Source of the DNA: a bacterium
GTDB taxonomy: Bacteria > Blakebacterota > Blakebacteria > Blakebacterales > Blakebacteraceae
Direction: 5' to 3'
NCBI GenBank assembly: GCA_025774615.1
Contig: JALGVQ010000126.1
Span: 1 to 8,897, forward strand
Length of the DNA: 8,897 bases
The notes beneath the pieces are model-generated. The model ran no database searches, was not told where the DNA came from, and saw nothing but the letters and a program-made list of their open reading frames with translations. Shown one piece after another: positions 7,470 through 8,897 of this stretch (position 1 is the first letter of the stretch; every line of letters begins with the position of its first letter). A program made the translations under genes and the position numbers.

Positions 7470-8897
7470 GATCAGCAACAACCCGGCACTGCTGGTTGAG
7501 AGAATCTCCGTAAATCGCTACCGGTGTGGGGAAGGTCAACACGGCGATAGCTTTCTCGGGATCGGGTGCCGAGAAGAACCAGGGATCGAGCGTGTCCTCG
7601 GTCGGGGCAATGAATCCATAGATAACATTATTGGCGATCAGGTTTGTCAGAAAGTGGGTCCCCTGAGTGCCATGCATCCGGGTCTGAAGTCGTTTTTTAT
7701 CCTCATCATACCCACCCTGGATCATGTACAGAAAGTGGCTGCCATATATCCCTCCTGTACCGCTGTCCTCCTCAGGAAGTGGTTCGGAACGCCCAGCTAT
7801 ATCCACTCCATACTCGAAGATGGCTGAGGCGTGATTGAGTTCCCGGTAGTCGATGTTGATCCCCCAGTCACGATTGCTGCTGCCCAGCCTGCCTGGAACG
7901 ATGAGAATATAGTGCTCACCCTGTTCACGAATCGAGTTATTGATTTCCGCGATACTCTCACGCACCTCATCGTGCATCTCCTTCTCATAAAGGAAGGGTG
8001 AGATGACGACAGCCCGATTGATACCTCTGATGATGCCGTGTCCCTGCACATTGTCGATTGCCAGCCAGGTATGGCAGTGCGGTTCAGGCATCTGAATCGA
8101 CTCCCTGTGCAGTTCAGGTAGAGGTGTCAGTTGAACGATGTGGAAAACACCATTCTCCTCCCGACCTGCAAAATCGATGTTGAATACGAACTCGATCTGG
8201 AAGTGGGGTGTGATCTCGGATGAAATGGCGTCCATGATCTCACTGAGGCCCGTCCTGAAACTGAATTGGTCGTGCTGGATGAGTTCTCCGATGGTGATGA
8301 AACCTTCTTCTGTACCGAGTACCTGGAGACGACTGGTATCAGCGAAACTGGTGCGCAATTTGGACATGGTGTCGAGTTCTCCATCTCCAAGGTCGCTGTT
8401 CCTCGTCATATCAAGGGCATAGAAGTATCGCTGACCTTTGCCGATCTGCAGCAGTTTGAGGGGAAGTGGATTCCTGATAGTCGCCATCGATATCACGGGG
8501 AAATCATCCAGAATACCGAACGCAATCCGGGCGAATCCTTCGAGCGGATCCTGCTCCTTCAGGGCGTGGGTGAAGTACGATTCCGCTACCCCTGAGATGC
8601 AGGGGTAGTAGCAGGGCCCGGCGTCGGTTTGATCGTACACCCCGTGTATGGGATTCAGGATAATCGCCATTTTCTCAGAGCTCGACAGGAGCTGTTTACC
8701 GATGAAGTCGTGATAGATGCCCGAGATGGCCAGATGGACCATCCTCAGCCGGATTGCCGGGTCGGGATTGTTATTCGGCAGCATGTAGGACTGATATTCC
8801 CCGGCATGGACCAGGTCTTCCTTGTCAGTGGATAATCCCGATTCGTTGGTAGCCGAGGATCGGACACCGATCGGCCCACCTCCGAGCTCTTTCAGGA
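7462..8897 (-). CDS. PEP/pyruvate-binding (PPDK N-terminal-like) domain protein, N-terminus outside window
   Basis: The frame stays open from the stop at 7462 to the edge at 8897, giving 477 visible residues. The Met codon at 8784 is internal, because conserved sequence continues upstream: V-R-S-S-A-T at about 8865-8848 and A-G-E-Y-Q-S-Y just before 8784. V-R-S-S-A-T is the nucleotide-binding signature of PEP synthase and pyruvate phosphate dikinase N-terminal domains. Numbered from that Met, E-K-M-A-I-I-L at 37-43, S-G-V-A at 64-67 and G-F-A-R-I-A-F-G at 83-90 follow the family pattern. The usual Q-x-R-P reads Q-L-T-P at 218-221. Residues about 245-440 match the C-terminal part of the long receiver-fused family, including P-G-R-x-G-S at 297-302. 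No phosphohistidine swivelling domain or PEP-utilising barrel follows, so it is not a complete PEP synthase. The activity is unknown; ATP binding is plausible. Confidence 0.88.
   Translation of the reverse strand, partial: LKELGGGPIGVRSSATNESGLSTDKEDLVHAGEYQSYMLPNNNPDPAIRLRMVHLAISGIYHDFIGKQLLSSSEKMAIILNPIHGVYDQTDAGPCYYPCISGVAESYFTHALKEQDPLEGFARIAFGILDDFPVISMATIRNPLPLKLLQIGKGQRYFYALDMTRNSDLGDGELDTMSKLRTSFADTSRLQVLGTEEGFITIGELIQHDQFSFRTGLSEIMDAISSEITPHFQIEFVFNIDFAGREENGVFHIVQLTPLPELHRESIQMPEPHCHTWLAIDNVQGHGIIRGINRAVVISPFLYEKEMHDEVRESIAEINNSIREQGEHYILIVPGRLGSSNRDWGINIDYRELNHASAIFEYGVDIAGRSEPLPEEDSGTGGIYGSHFLYMIQGGYDEDKKRLQTRMHGTQGTHFLTNLIANNVIYGFIAPTEDTLDPWFFSAPDPEKAIAVLTFPTPVAIYGDSLNQQCRVVADHD

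Noticed and set aside
7470-7481. TTG at 7481 as the start of the receiver protein
   Set aside because: The ATG at 7469 gives the compact ATGACTGA overlap and a common start codon; neither has a strong ribosome binding site, so TTG is not excluded.
7462-8784. Met codon at 8784 as the start of the PEP/pyruvate-binding gene
   Set aside because: The frame stays open to the window edge and encodes the conserved V-R-S-S-A-T and A-G-E-Y motifs upstream of this Met.
1-8897. tRNA or rRNA genes, CRISPR arrays, insertion sequences, attachment sites
   Set aside because: I saw no array of spaced repeats, no transposase or integrase product and no tRNA-like cloverleaf; the coding regions are nearly continuous.

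Overview
The window is a bacterial stretch with roughly 55-60 % G+C by eye. Every gene I can support lies on the minus strand, so transcription runs from high to low coordinates. A PadR regulator paired with an orphan MacB-like permease (ADOP type), and a secreted Asp-box propeller protein, are combinations familiar from Acidobacteriota, Gemmatimonadota and related uncultured phyla. The PEP/pyruvate-binding plus receiver family in the right half is one I associate mainly with Bacteroidota and other FCB-type lineages. I therefore infer an uncultured FCB- or Acidobacteriota-like bacterium, with low certainty at phylum level.

Right part (8897 to 2795): a four-gene, tightly overlapped operon. The genes in transcription order are (1) the C-terminal part of a protein with a pyruvate-phosphate-dikinase N-terminal (PEP/pyruvate-binding, ATP-grasp-like) domain, open at the window edge; (2) a 481-aa tandem receiver-domain protein with a duplicated C-terminal module; (3) a class I SAM-dependent methyltransferase; (4) an 865-aa secreted protein with about eleven Asp boxes and a C-terminal Ig-like domain. 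Each junction overlaps by 4-8 bases (ATGACTGA, ATGA, GTGA), so the genes are probably translated as coupled units. The operon promoter is outside the window. A hairpin followed by a short U tract at 2714-2746 is a plausible end of the transcript.

Left part (2628 to 1): a padR-like repressor gene whose stop overlaps the start of a large ADOP permease gene by 4 bases; the permease runs out of the window. The 166-base gap before padR holds the terminator, a pair of 16-base direct repeats (possible PadR operators) and a good ribosome binding site.

The most interesting point is genes 1 and 2. As I remember the family, the two modules normally form one long protein with the receivers N-terminal and the PEP/pyruvate-binding domain C-terminal. 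Here they are separate genes in the opposite order. The kinase-like half also lacks the Arg of the usual Q-x-R-P motif, and the receiver protein carries an internal duplication after its second, intact receiver. This looks like a two-component-like or phosphotransfer-related signalling module of unknown output, co-expressed with a methyltransferase and an exported protein.
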